A stretch of DNA of 41,778 bases from Hyphomicrobiales bacterium (GTDB lineage Bacteria; Pseudomonadota; Alphaproteobacteria; Rhizobiales; Xanthobacteraceae): NCBI GenBank assembly GCA_009377695.1, contig WHTP01000043.1, positions 1-41,778 on the forward strand, in the 5' to 3' direction. Of the stretch, positions 14,540-23,700 are shown piece after piece. The notes under the pieces were generated by a model, which saw only the letters and a list, made by a program, of their open reading frames with translations, did no database searches and was not told where the DNA came from. Both the position numbers and the translations under genes were made by a program. Every line of letters starts with the position of its first letter. Within the stretch, counting starts at the first letter, position 1.

Positions 14540-15700
14540 ATGATCTGGACCGACGCTAGCGTCCCGATTTCGAAGTTCGTGCGATTTCGCGGCCTATACG
14601 AACTTCGAAATCGATGGACGCTAGCATTTCTTATTAGCTTGCTAGCGTGGCGGTTCAGAAGTTCGCTGCGCGACCCAGCCGCCAGATATGGCGAACTTCT
14701 GAACCGCCACGCTAGCGGCACGTCCGGGTGCCGGCAATGGCACGCAGCCGCCGTTGCTCTTGCAGCGGTTCTGATCGCACCGGCGGCCAACGCGCGCGAA
14801 TTCCGCGCCGCCGACATCCAGGACGAGAATTATCCGACCGTCCAGGCATTGCGGATCATGGACCAGTTGGTCACGCGACGGACCGAAAAGCGGCATAGCA
14901 TCCGCGTCTTCCATTCGCGGCAGCTTGGCGAGGAGAGCCAGACGGTCGAGCAGACCCGCGTCGGCGCCATCGACATCAACCGCATCAATGTCAGCGCGAT
15001 CGGCGATGCCGCGCCGATCCTGGATGTGCTGGCGTTGCCATTCCTGTTCCGGTCGGCCGATCACCTCTACAAGGTCATCGACGGGCCTATCGGCACGGAG
15101 ATTCTCGGCGCGCTCGAACCCTATGGCTTCGTGGGCCTGGCATTCTATGATTCGGGCGCGCGCTCGATCTATACGGCGCGCCGGCCGGTGCGGACGGTCG
15201 ACGACCTGCGCGGGCAGCGCATCCGTGTCCAGCAATCCGTCCAGATGTCGAAAATGATCAGGTCGCTCGGCGGCGTGCCGCTGACCCTGCCCTATGGACA
15301 GATCGGGACCGCACTCACGGCCAACCTGATCGATGGAGCCGAGAACAACTGGCCATCCTTTGTCACCAGCGGCCATTTCAAGGAGGCGCCGTTCTACGCT
15401 ATGACCGAGCACACGATGGGCCCGGAGATCGTGATCATGTCGCGCCGCGCCTGGGATGAGCTGACCGACGAGGACCGCACGATCTTTCGGGCGGCCGCGC
15501 GCGAGTCCTCGCGCTACATGCGCGAGCAATGGCTGAGTTGGGAACAGCGGTCCCGCGCGCAGGCGGTGAGCGCCGGCGTCACGGTCGTCGACAAGATCGA
15601 CCGCAAGGCGTTCGAGGCGGCGACCGCTCCGTTGCGCAACGCCATGCTCAAGGATTCAAAATTTGCTCCCCTGATCAAACGGATCGAGGCGGAGCGATGA
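14540..15700 (+). CDS. DctP-type (TRAP) periplasmic solute-binding protein with a repeat inserted in its N-terminus
   Basis: A TRAP-family periplasmic binding protein: EFRAADIQDENYPTVQALRI, SRQLGEESQTVEQTRVGAID, VLALPFLFRSADHLYKVIDG, and the signature region LIDGAENNWPSF. No dctQ or dctM follows; two histidine kinases and a response regulator do, so it probably presents a ligand to the sensor rather than to a transporter, like TorT. The ATG at 14540 follows GGGAG by about 10 nt and encodes MIWTD; then 162 bp (54 codons, no stop) are a two-hairpin repeat, and the frame resumes with the signal peptide core HAAAVALAAVLIAPAANA. Without the insert the protein would be 332 residues with a normal signal peptide. 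Whether the 54 residues are translated, or a start inside the repeat is used, is open. Confidence 0.8.
   Translation: MIWTDASVPISKFVRFRGLYELRNRWTLAFLISLLAWRFRSSLRDPAARYGELLNRHASGTSGCRQWHAAAVALAAVLIAPAANAREFRAADIQDENYPTVQALRIMDQLVTRRTEKRHSIRVFHSRQLGEESQTVEQTRVGAIDINRINVSAIGDAAPILDVLALPFLFRSADHLYKVIDGPIGTEILGALEPYGFVGLAFYDSGARSIYTARRPVRTVDDLRGQRIRVQQSVQMSKMIRSLGGVPLTLPYGQIGTALTANLIDGAENNWPSFVTSGHFKEAPFYAMTEHTMGPEIVIMSRRAWDELTDEDRTIFRAAARESSRYMREQWLSWEQRSRAQAVSAGVTVVDKIDRKAFEAATAPLRNAMLKDSKFAPLIKRIEAER
14556..14624. repeat. Class A hairpin, first half of dyad 2 (inside a coding frame)
   Basis: Feet are CTAGCG and CGCTAG, so both arms have changed T to C (A to G) in step relative to other copies. 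The stem GCGTCCCGATTTCGAAGTTC has two extra bases (AT) on the right arm at the usual place. The loop ATTTCGCGGCC matches the copy at 345. Confidence 0.9.
14642..14715. repeat. Class B hairpin, second half of dyad 2 (no bulge)
   Basis: Both arms read CTAGCGTGGCGGTTCAGAAG and continue TTCGC, giving a perfect stem of about 25 bp; this is the only full-length class B copy without the TTT bulge. The loop contains ACCCAGCCGC, shared with the copy at 34331. The linker to hairpin A is 17 nt here, not 13. Confidence 0.9.
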
Positions 15701-15716
15701 GCGTCGAGGGATCGAT

Positions 15717-17771
15717 TTGCAATTGAAGGCGGCATCCGATCAGGCGGTCGCACGGCCCCGCGGCCCGGCAAGCTCGCATCAGGCGATGCGTCAGCTTCCG
15801 ATCCGCTGGCGGATTCTTTCGCTGGCCGCGCTCAATGCGCTCGTGGTCTTCGTTTTCGCGACCGCAGTCTGGGATGGCACGCGCATCCTGACGGATGCCC
15901 GCAACGAGTTGCAGCAGACCCGCGATTCCGAGCGGCTGCTGGCCCGGGTCGAAGGTGACGCCGTCCGCCTGCAGGGCCTCATTCATCGCTATTTCACGCA
16001 GCCCAACGCCGATCTCCTGAAGGAGATCACCCGGTTGCGCGAGACCGTGCTGACGACCCTGAAGGTGCACGCCGCGGCCGACCCTATGCTCAAGGTCGAG
16101 GCGGAGCCGCTGCGGCAGGCAACCGACCGTTTCGTCGCCGGCTTCAGCGACCTGCGCAACGTCCAGAGCGCGATCTCCACCGCCTATGAGAGCCAGGTGC
16201 TCAAGGCGGTGCATGAGATGGCGGGCCTATACGCCATCATGGAGAACGGCACGCGCGAGCAATCCTCGCTGATCTGGCCGTCGCTGTCGAAATCGCGCGA
16301 ATCCTTCTCGACCACGCTGGTGCTTACCAACGCGCTCTATCTGACGCAGAGGCGCAACATCGCCGAGGAGATCTTGAAGAATCTCGACGCGATCGAGGCC
16401 ACCATTCCGGTCATGCTCGACCTCGCCGACAACGACCTGCAGCGCGGCGCGCTCGGGGCGCTGGCCTATCGCATCGTGTCATGGCGGCTGGGCGTCGCCA
16501 ATCTCACAGAACACTTCACCACCCGCTCGCAGCTGCTGCGTGAAGAGATCGACGGCAATCAGCAGATGATCGCGCGCACGATCGACAAGCTCTCCGACGA
16601 GATGCGTAACCGCGAGCGCGTCGCCTACAACCGTTTCGAGAATGCACTGTCCAACATGTATTTGCGCATCGCGATCGCGTCGGTGCTCACGCTGTTTATC
16701 GCAGTGCTGATCGGGCTTGCGATCGCGCGCAGCATTGTCGGTCCGCTGCGCTCCCTGATGACCGCCATGCACGCGATCGTGGCGGGGCACTACGGTCAGA
16801 CCGTGCGCGACACCGACGCCCGCGACGAGATCGGGGAGATGGCACGCGCGGTCGAGGTGTTCCGCGAGAACGCCATCGCGAAGCGCCAGGCCGAGATCGA
16901 GCTCAAGTCGGCGAAGGAAAACGCCGAGTCCGCGCTGCGCGAACTGCAGGAGACGCAGCGCAGCCTGATCGAAGCCGAGAAGCTCGCCGCGCTCGGCGGC
17001 CTGGTCGCGGGTGTCGCCCACGAGGTGAACAATCCGGTCGGCATCAGCCTGACCGTGGCATCGAGCTTCGCACGGCGCTGCGACCAGTTCTCGACCGAGG
17101 TCCGCGATGGTGCCGTCCGCAAGTCGCGGCTCGACGAGTTCATCAGCGGCAGCCAGGAGGCCGCGAAGCAGCTCGTCGCCAACCTCAATCGCGCCGCCGA
17201 CCTGATCCAGGCCTTCAAGCAGGTGGCGGTCGACCGCAGCCATGCCGAGCGGCGCGTGTTCGAATTGGGCGAGGCCACCGAGCAGATCGTCGCGAGCCTG
17301 CTGCCGGCGCTGAAACGATCGGCGATCTCGTTCAGCGTCGATATCGGTGAAGAGATCACCATGGACAGCTATCCCGGCCCCTACGGGCAAGTGCTGACCA
17401 ACCTCGCCCTGAATGCGCTGGCGCACGCGTTCCCGGACCGCCGCGCCGGCTCGATGCGGCTCGCGATCCGCCGCGACGGTCCCAATCACGTTCAAATCGA
17501 GTTCGCCGACGACGGCATTGGTATGAATGAGGAAACGCAGCGCCGCGCCTTCGAGCCGTTCTTCACCACCCGCCGGAGCCACGGCGGCACCGGGCTTGGC
17601 CTGCACATCGTGTTCAACATTGTCACACGCCGGCTGGGCGGCCGCTTGCGGCTTGACTCCGCGCTGGGACGTGGCACCACCCTGTGGATCAGGCTCCCCC
17701 TGACCGCACCGCGGGAGGAGCCGGCCGAACCCCCGCAGATAGCAACGCTGACCCTGGTGCCGCCGATTTGA
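15717..17771 (+). CDS. Membrane sensor histidine kinase (HAMP-HisKA-HATPase)
   Basis: A 684-residue sensor kinase from the TTG at 15717, which GAGG precedes by 7 nt; an ATG at 15786 gives 661 residues. Layout: TM1 near residues 32-52 (LAALNALVVFVFATAVW), a helical periplasmic domain of about 270 residues, TM2 (VLTLFIAVLIGLAIARSIVG), HAMP, a coiled coil rich in Glu/Lys/Gln, then H435 in VAHEVNNPVG, N566 in NLALNALAHA, D598 in DDGIGM, and GGTGLGLHIV. It follows the DctP-type gene by 16 bp, so ligand-loaded binding protein is the likely signal. The stop codon at 17769 lies within the stem of a class C hairpin, so the last residues are repeat-encoded. Confidence 0.9.
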   Translation: MQLKAASDQAVARPRGPASSHQAMRQLPIRWRILSLAALNALVVFVFATAVWDGTRILTDARNELQQTRDSERLLARVEGDAVRLQGLIHRYFTQPNADLLKEITRLRETVLTTLKVHAAADPMLKVEAEPLRQATDRFVAGFSDLRNVQSAISTAYESQVLKAVHEMAGLYAIMENGTREQSSLIWPSLSKSRESFSTTLVLTNALYLTQRRNIAEEILKNLDAIEATIPVMLDLADNDLQRGALGALAYRIVSWRLGVANLTEHFTTRSQLLREEIDGNQQMIARTIDKLSDEMRNRERVAYNRFENALSNMYLRIAIASVLTLFIAVLIGLAIARSIVGPLRSLMTAMHAIVAGHYGQTVRDTDARDEIGEMARAVEVFRENAIAKRQAEIELKSAKENAESALRELQETQRSLIEAEKLAALGGLVAGVAHEVNNPVGISLTVASSFARRCDQFSTEVRDGAVRKSRLDEFISGSQEAAKQLVANLNRAADLIQAFKQVAVDRSHAERRVFELGEATEQIVASLLPALKRSAISFSVDIGEEITMDSYPGPYGQVLTNLALNALAHAFPDRRAGSMRLAIRRDGPNHVQIEFADDGIGMNEETQRRAFEPFFTTRRSHGGTGLGLHIVFNIVTRRLGGRLRLDSALGRGTTLWIRLPLTAPREEPAEPPQIATLTLVPPI

Positions 17772-17830
17772 AGTTCCTACGGCAGTTGCGGCAAACTCGA
17801 CTAGGAACTTCAAATCGAAAGCGGCACCAG
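17754..17830. repeat. Class C hairpin, first half of dyad 3
   Basis: Feet are CTGGTG and CACCAG. The stem CCGATTTGAAGTTCCTA pairs with TAGGAACTTCAAATCG; the right arm has an extra TTT at the standard place. The stop codon (TGA 17769-17771) of the upstream kinase is in the left arm. The loop (GGCAGTTGCGGCAAACTCG) matches, inverted, that of the hairpin at 41568. Confidence 0.9.
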
Positions 17831-17843
17831 AACCATAGGCCTA

Positions 17844-17919
17844 CTAGGGCCCCCTTGCTTCCGAAGTTCGTGCCAGGGGGTGCTGCGATGTATCACGAAC
17901 TTCGGAAGCGGGGCACTAG
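17844..17919. repeat. Class A' hairpin, second half of dyad 3
   Basis: The left arm CTAGGGCCCCCTTGCTTCCG has an extra CTT relative to the right arm, which reads CTAGTGCCCCGCTTCCGAAG on the complement. The bulge faces hairpin C across a 13-nt linker. The right foot ends 5 nt before the ATG of the next kinase gene, so the ribosome-binding region is inside the stem. Confidence 0.9.
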
Positions 17920-17924
17920 TCCGC

Positions 17925-19670
17925 ATGACCAACGAAGGCGATTTCATCCGGGTAATCGAGGACGGCCCGCTGCCCGCCGCCCCGGAGGCGGCGTGGAAGG
18001 TCGCGGTGATCGACGACGATCCCGCCGTCCACGAAGGCACCCGCTTCGCACTTTACGATTATAACCTTAACGGCCAGGGCATCGAGATCATCTCCGCGCA
18101 TTCCGCCGAGGAAGGGCGCGCGCTGATGCAGGCGCATTCGAACATCGCGGTGATCCTGCTCGATGTGGTGATGGAGACCGACGATGCGGGCTTGCAGCTC
18201 GTCGACTTCATCCGCACCCAGCTCAAGAACGAAACCGTCCGCATCATCCTGCGCACCGGGCAACCCGGGCAGGCGCCGGAGCGCCGCGTCATCGTCGACT
18301 ACGACATCAACGACTACAAGGCGAAGACCGAGCTGACGGCGGACAAGCTCTTCACCGCGCTGACCGCGGCATTGCGCGGCTACCAGCAGCTGCAGCGCAT
18401 GCTCGAGACCCGCCGCGGCCTCGAGATGATCATCGAGGGCGCGTCGACGCTGTTCGATTTCAAATCGATGCAGCGGTTGGCGGAAGGCGTGCTGACCCAG
18501 CTTGCGACGCTGATCAACGCCGAGTGCGGCGGCATCCTGGTGCTGCGCGACAGCGCCACCGAGCAGGAGAAATACTCGATCCTCGCCGGCTCCGGCTCCT
18601 ATCGCCACTTCGCCGGCACGACCAGCGCGACCGCGCTGGACCCCGCGCTCCGCGACGCGGTCAACGAGGCGTTCCGGCGCCATACGCACGAATTCCACCC
18701 GAAGCTGTCGGTGATGTATGTCAAGACCGGCAGCGGGCGCGAGGTCGTCGTGCTCCTGGAAACGCAGCGGCCGCTGACGCCCACCGACCGCTCGCTGGTC
18801 GAGGTGTTCTGCAGCCGGCTGTCGATCGCGTTCGACAACGTCATCCTTTACGAGCAGCTCAACGATGCCACGGTGCGGTTGGAGGAGCGCGTGCGCGACC
18901 GCACCCGCGCCCTCACGGCCGCCAATCACCGGCTGACGTCGCAGTGGATCAGGCTTCGCCGTGCCAACGAGTTCAAGAACGAAGTCCTCGGCACCATCGC
19001 CCATGATCTCAAGAATCCGCTGGCGGTGATTTTGGGCCGCGCCGAGATGCTCAACGAACTCGCCGAGATGAGCCCGGTGCCGTTCGACAAGGTCCGCGAG
19101 CAGCTCAGCCATATCCGCGGCTCGGCCACGCAACTCACCGGCATGGTCAACGACCTCGTCACCGATGCGATGATGGACGCGCTCGACATCTCGCTTCGCC
19201 AGGAATCCGTCGACATTGCCGCGATCCTTACCGACGTCGTCACCGCCAATCGCGCGCTGGCCGAGCGCAAGCGCCAGTCGATCAATCTGGTGGCGCCGCC
19301 GGTACGCTGGGCAACTTGCGACCCGGACCGGCTGCGCGAAGCCGTCGACAACATCCTGAGCAACGCCATCAAGTACAGCCCGGCCGGCGGCAAGATCGAA
19401 CTGTCGATGAACGGCGACGAGGAATACACCGTCATCTTGGTCAAGGATGAAGGCGCCGGCCTCTCGCAAGAGGACCTCGGGCGGCTGTTCGGCCGCTTTC
19501 AGCGCCTGTCCGCGAAGCCGACCGCTGGCGAAAGCTCGACCGGGCTCGGCCTCTCCATCGTCAAACGCATCGTCGAGCTGCATGGCGGCACGGTCGCCGC
19601 CGAAAGCGATGGACCGGGCCGCGGATCGACGTTCACGATCAGGCTGCCAATGGTGGAAGCAGCGCCATGA
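17925..19670 (+). CDS. Response-regulator/histidine-kinase hybrid (REC-DUF3369-HisKA-HATPase)
   Basis: A 581-residue soluble protein. The N-terminal receiver (VAVIDDDPAVHEGTRFAL, phospho-acceptor D80 in LLDVVMETDDAG, then ILRTGQPGQAPERRVIVDYD) is followed by a DUF3369/GAF-like domain (about residues 155-300, LEMIIEGASTLFDF), a coiled coil, a HisKA domain with H360 in AHDLKNPLA, and an ATPase domain with N480 in LSNAIKYSP and STGLGLSIVKR. This arrangement suits a relay: the membrane kinase phosphorylates the receiver, which sets the output kinase. The start MTNEGDFIRV at 17925 is chosen because upstream in-frame codons lie in the hairpin repeat. The stop overlaps the regulator ATG (ATGA). Confidence 0.9.
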   Translation: MTNEGDFIRVIEDGPLPAAPEAAWKVAVIDDDPAVHEGTRFALYDYNLNGQGIEIISAHSAEEGRALMQAHSNIAVILLDVVMETDDAGLQLVDFIRTQLKNETVRIILRTGQPGQAPERRVIVDYDINDYKAKTELTADKLFTALTAALRGYQQLQRMLETRRGLEMIIEGASTLFDFKSMQRLAEGVLTQLATLINAECGGILVLRDSATEQEKYSILAGSGSYRHFAGTTSATALDPALRDAVNEAFRRHTHEFHPKLSVMYVKTGSGREVVVLLETQRPLTPTDRSLVEVFCSRLSIAFDNVILYEQLNDATVRLEERVRDRTRALTAANHRLTSQWIRLRRANEFKNEVLGTIAHDLKNPLAVILGRAEMLNELAEMSPVPFDKVREQLSHIRGSATQLTGMVNDLVTDAMMDALDISLRQESVDIAAILTDVVTANRALAERKRQSINLVAPPVRWATCDPDRLREAVDNILSNAIKYSPAGGKIELSMNGDEEYTVILVKDEGAGLSQEDLGRLFGRFQRLSAKPTAGESSTGLGLSIVKRIVELHGGTVAAESDGPGRGSTFTIRLPMVEAAP

Positions 19671-20401
19671 GCGGCGCCCAGCACATCTACGTGGTGGACG
19701 ACGAGGCGCCGGCCCGCGAGATGGTCGGCGACTATCTGAAGCTGCACGGCTTCGAGGTGACGCTGTGCGACGGCGGTAAGTCGCTGCGCGACGCCATCGC
19801 CCGCCAGGCGCCCGACCTGATCATCCTCGACCTCAACATGCCGGAAGAGGACGGCCTCTCGATCGTACGCGCGCTCAAGCAGCACGGCTCGGTTCCGATC
19901 ATCATGCTCACCGCAACGGCAAGCCCGATCGACCGCGTGGTCGGCCTCGAGCTGGGCGCCGATGATTATCTCGCGAAGCCCTGCGAGCTCAGAGAATTGC
20001 TGGCGCGCGTCCGCTCCGTGCTGCGCCGGAGCGCGGTCGCACGGCCGGTCGCCGCGATGGGTCCGGCGGCCGCGGCCAGCGCACCGATCCGCTTCGGGAC
20101 CAAATGGCTCGACGTCAATGCCCAGGCGCTGCGCGACGAGGACGGCAACGAGCATCCGCTGGTCTCATCCGAATTCGCGCTTTTGAAGGCGTTTGCCGAG
20201 AACCCCAAGCGCGTGCTCTCGCGCGAGCGGCTCCTTGACCTCGCGGAGGCGCGCGACCGCGAAGCATTTGACCGCGCCATCGACGTGCGAATCACCCGCA
20301 TCCGGCGCAAGATCGAGCCCGATCCCGCGCATCCGACCGTCATCCGCACCGTCCGCGGCGCCGGTTACCTGTTCTCGCCCGACGGCAGCGACATGGCGTA
20401 G
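19667..20401 (+). CDS. OmpR/PhoB family response regulator
   Basis: A 244-residue two-domain regulator. The receiver shows the acidic pair (VVDDEAP), phospho-acceptor D55 in LIILDLNMPEEDG, the TA switch in MLTATAS and the lysine of LAKPCE. After a linker rich in Ala/Pro (about 122-140) comes a winged-helix DNA-binding domain: LVSSEFALLKAF, RVLSRERLLDL, DRAIDVRITRIRRKIE and VIRTVRGAGYLF. It overlaps the upstream kinase by four bases, so it is the output of the DctP-kinase-kinase operon. Target promoters are not evident. Confidence 0.93.
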   Translation: MSGAQHIYVVDDEAPAREMVGDYLKLHGFEVTLCDGGKSLRDAIARQAPDLIILDLNMPEEDGLSIVRALKQHGSVPIIMLTATASPIDRVVGLELGADDYLAKPCELRELLARVRSVLRRSAVARPVAAMGPAAAASAPIRFGTKWLDVNAQALRDEDGNEHPLVSSEFALLKAFAENPKRVLSRERLLDLAEARDREAFDRAIDVRITRIRRKIEPDPAHPTVIRTVRGAGYLFSPDGSDMA

Positions 20402-20461
20402 GTTTCGTCGTGTGAGATTGCGGCAGCGCTTTTTTTCCTCATCGATGTGCGACGGGTCTCT

Positions 20462-20640
20462 CCACGCCCCTCCCCCCATTCGCTTGCGAATGGCGGGGAG
20501 GGGTCGGGGGTGGGGGGCCGACATTGGCAGCCAAACTTCGGCGCAGTATGCGGACTCGCTTGCTCCGATCCACATATGCATTCGTTGACGTGTGCACCCC
20601 CCGACCCCTCCCCGCCGCTTCGCGGGGGGAGGGGAACGGA
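20462..20640. repeat. Pair of GC-rich palindromes (CCTCCCC family)
   Basis: The first hairpin, near 20467-20500, has a CCCCTCCCCCCATTCGC arm and GCGAATGGCGGGGAGGGG on the other side. The second, near 20601-20635, is CCCCTCCCCGCCGCTTCGCG with a GGGGGGAGGGG arm. They occur as inverted neighbours about 100 bp apart and end in GGACCGAGCGTGC, a terminal motif shared with related repeats at 27525 and 31922. They fill most of the 385-bp gap before the oxidoreductase gene. Confidence 0.75.
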
Positions 20641-20786
20641 AGGACCGAGCGTGCATCAGTAATGTCGTGCAGCGATATCTGCCGCCGCGCCGACATTCTG
20701 CCGAGCGCTACGCCAGTTGTGACAAGGCCCTTGTTTGTAATAGTTTGAAGGCAGCGCGCTCGGACAAGAAAGCGGCCAGAACTGCC

Positions 20787-23700
20787 ATGGAACGCTCATT
20801 CAAGAAGGAAGTGGAATCGCTCAAGCTCGGCGACGGCGACGTCTTCCGCGGCGAAGGCATTCTTGCCGTCACCAAGGCATTGCTGCAATCCGGCGTGAGC
20901 TATGTCGGCGGCTATCAGGGCGCGCCGGTGTCGCATCTGCTCGACGTGATGGTCGAGGCCGAGGACCTGCTCGACGAACTCGGCGTGCATGTCGAGACCT
21001 GCACCAACGAAGCGTCGGCGGCGGCCATGCTGGGCGCCTCAATCAACTATCCGCTGCGCGGTGCGGTCACCTGGAAATCGATCGTCGGCACCAACGTGGC
21101 AGCCGACGCGCTTTCGAACCTCGCCTCGCCCGGCGTGGTCGGCGGCGTGATGATCATCCTCGGCGAAGATTACGGCGAGGGCGCGAGCGTGATCCAGGAA
21201 CGCTCCTATGCCTATGCGCTGAAATCGTCGATGTGGCTGCTCGACCCGCGGCCCGATCTTCCAACCATCGTGCGGATGGTGGAGAAGGGCTTCGAGCTGT
21301 CGGAGGCGAGCCACGCGCCCGTGATGATGGAATTGCGCATCCGCGCCTGCCATGTCACCGGCGAGTTCGCCGCGAAGACCAACAGGCGTGGCGCTTTCTC
21401 CGGCCACAACCGCATCCCCGGCCCGCCTCGCTTCGAATACGCACGGCTTGCGCATCCGCCGGCGCTGTTCGTGCATGAGCGGCTGAAGGTCGAAGACCGC
21501 CTGCCCGCGGCTATCGCCTTCATCCGCGAGCACACGCTCAATGAGTTTATCGCAGGCGACCTCACCGATATCGGAATCGCCGTTTGCGGCGGACTGAGTA
21601 ACGGCGTGTTGCGCGCGCTGTTGCGGCTTGGTCTCGCCGAGATCGACGGCCGCTCGCGCGTGCCGATCCATGTGCTCAATTGCGTCTATCCGCTGGCGCC
21701 GGAAGAGGTGCGCGAGTTCTGCGCCGGCAAGCGCGCGGTGCTGGTGGTCGAGGAAGGATCGCCCGATTACATCGAGCAGCAGATCAATGTCGAGTTGCGC
21801 CGTGCCGACATCCAGACACGGGTGCTCGGCAAAGACGTGCTGCCGAAGACCGGCGACTACACGTCTGATGTGCTGCTCAACGGGCTCGCCGGATTTCTGT
21901 GCGAGGCGCGCCCGGCTGGGATCGATGCCGACGCCATTGCGGCGCGGGTGCGAGAGATGCTCAACCACAAGGGCGCCGCCGCCGCCTCACTCGGCGATTT
22001 GCCGGTACGGCCGCCGACCTTCTGCACGGGATGCCCGGAGCGGCCGGTGTTCTCCGCGATCAAGCTGATGCAGCGTGAGTTAGGGCCGACGCATATCAGC
22101 GGCGACATCGGCTGCCATGCCTTCGCGACCTTCGCCCCGTTCAGCCTCGGCAATTCCATTCTCGGCTATGGCATGTCGCTTGCGAGCGCAGCCGCGGTGA
22201 CGCCCAATCTCGATCGCCGCCCGATCGCGGTCATGGGCGACGGAGGCTTCTGGCACAACGGCCTGATCACCGGCGTGACATCGAACCTGTTCAACAAGGG
22301 CGATGGCGTGCTGATCGTGATGCAGAACGGCTACGCGTCCGCCACCGGGCAGCAATATCTGCCGTCATCGAGCGCCAGCCGCCAGGGCGCCGCGCCGGGC
22401 ATGGACATCGAGACGACGCTGCGCTCGCTTGGCGTCACCTGGATGCGCAAGGTGCGCACGTACGGCGTATCGAAGATGGTTGATACGCTCAAGGAAGCGA
22501 TGCGCACCGCCGAGCGCGGGCTCAAGGTCATCATCGCGGACGGCGAATGCCAGCTCGCGCGTCAGCGCCGCGTGCGCGCCGAGGATGCCGAGAAGCTCAA
22601 GCGCGGCGGGCGCGTGGTGAAGACACGTTACGGCGTCGACGACGAAATCTGCACTGGTGACCATTCCTGCATCCGGCTCTCCGGCTGCCCGTCGCTGACG
22701 GTGAAGCCCAATCCCGATCCGCTGCGCACCGATCCGGTCGCGACCGTGATCGAGAGCTGCGTCGGCTGCGGGTTGTGCGGCGAGGTTTCCCACGCTGCGG
22801 TGTTATGCCCGTCGTTCTATCGCGCGGAGGTGGTGCGGAATCCAGGCTGGTGGGATCGCGCGCTGTATTCTTTCCGCAGACGCGTAATTTCGTTGCTTGG
22901 ACGCGCTCGCGCCGCAGGTTCCCCCTCTCCCCAGGGGGGAGAGGGTCGGGGTGAGGGGGCGCGAACCTCTCAGACCTCAGTAACCCCCTCACCCCACCCA
23001 TCTCCCCTGCGGGGAGAGGGAGCCGGTCCGAGTGCGAGGCAAGATTGCGATCAACAACGGCCCATTACCTTGCTGATTGCCGCGTTGGGCGGCGAAGGCG
23101 GCGGCGTGCTCACCAACTGGATCGTCGGCGCCGCGGAGTCGCAGGGCTTTCCGGTGCAGAGCACGTCGATCCCGGGCGTCGCGCAACGCACCGGCGCGAC
23201 CACCTATTACGTCGAAATGATGCCGGCGAAAGCGCGCGCCGGCGCGGCGCTGCCGGTTCTCGCATTGGCGCCCGGCGTCGGCGATGTCGACGTGATGATG
23301 GCGAGTGAGCTGATGGAGGCCGGCCGTGCGGTGGCCGCCGGATATGTCACGCCTGACCGCACGCTCGCGATCGCCTCGACCTCCCGCTCCTTGGTGATGA
23401 ACGAGAAGATCGCGATGGGCGATGGCCGCTACGACTCCGCGCGGCTTACCAAAGCGATCGAGGACAATTCCAAGGCGCATCTCCTGATCGATATGGAAGC
23501 GATTGCGCGGAAGACCGGCGCATTCGTCAATTCGGTCATGCTCGGCATCATCGCCGGCAGCGGACGGCTGCCGATTGCAGCCGAGGCCTTCGAGGCCGCG
23601 ATCCGCGCCGACGGCAAGGGCCTCGACGGAAATTTGCGCGGCTTCCGCGCGGGGCTTGAAGCCGTGCAGAACGCAGATGGCGTCAAGAGCGCCACCGCGC

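Noticed and set aside
17754-17919. CRISPR-like repeat array
   Set aside because: Only two hairpins per site, different classes, no unique spacers of constant size and no cas genes.
17916-19583. Very long open frame antisense to the REC-DUF3369 kinase
   Set aside because: It is a shadow produced by high GC third positions; it is rich in Arg/Gln/His/Asp, lacks any domain, and the opposite strand has a full set of kinase motifs.
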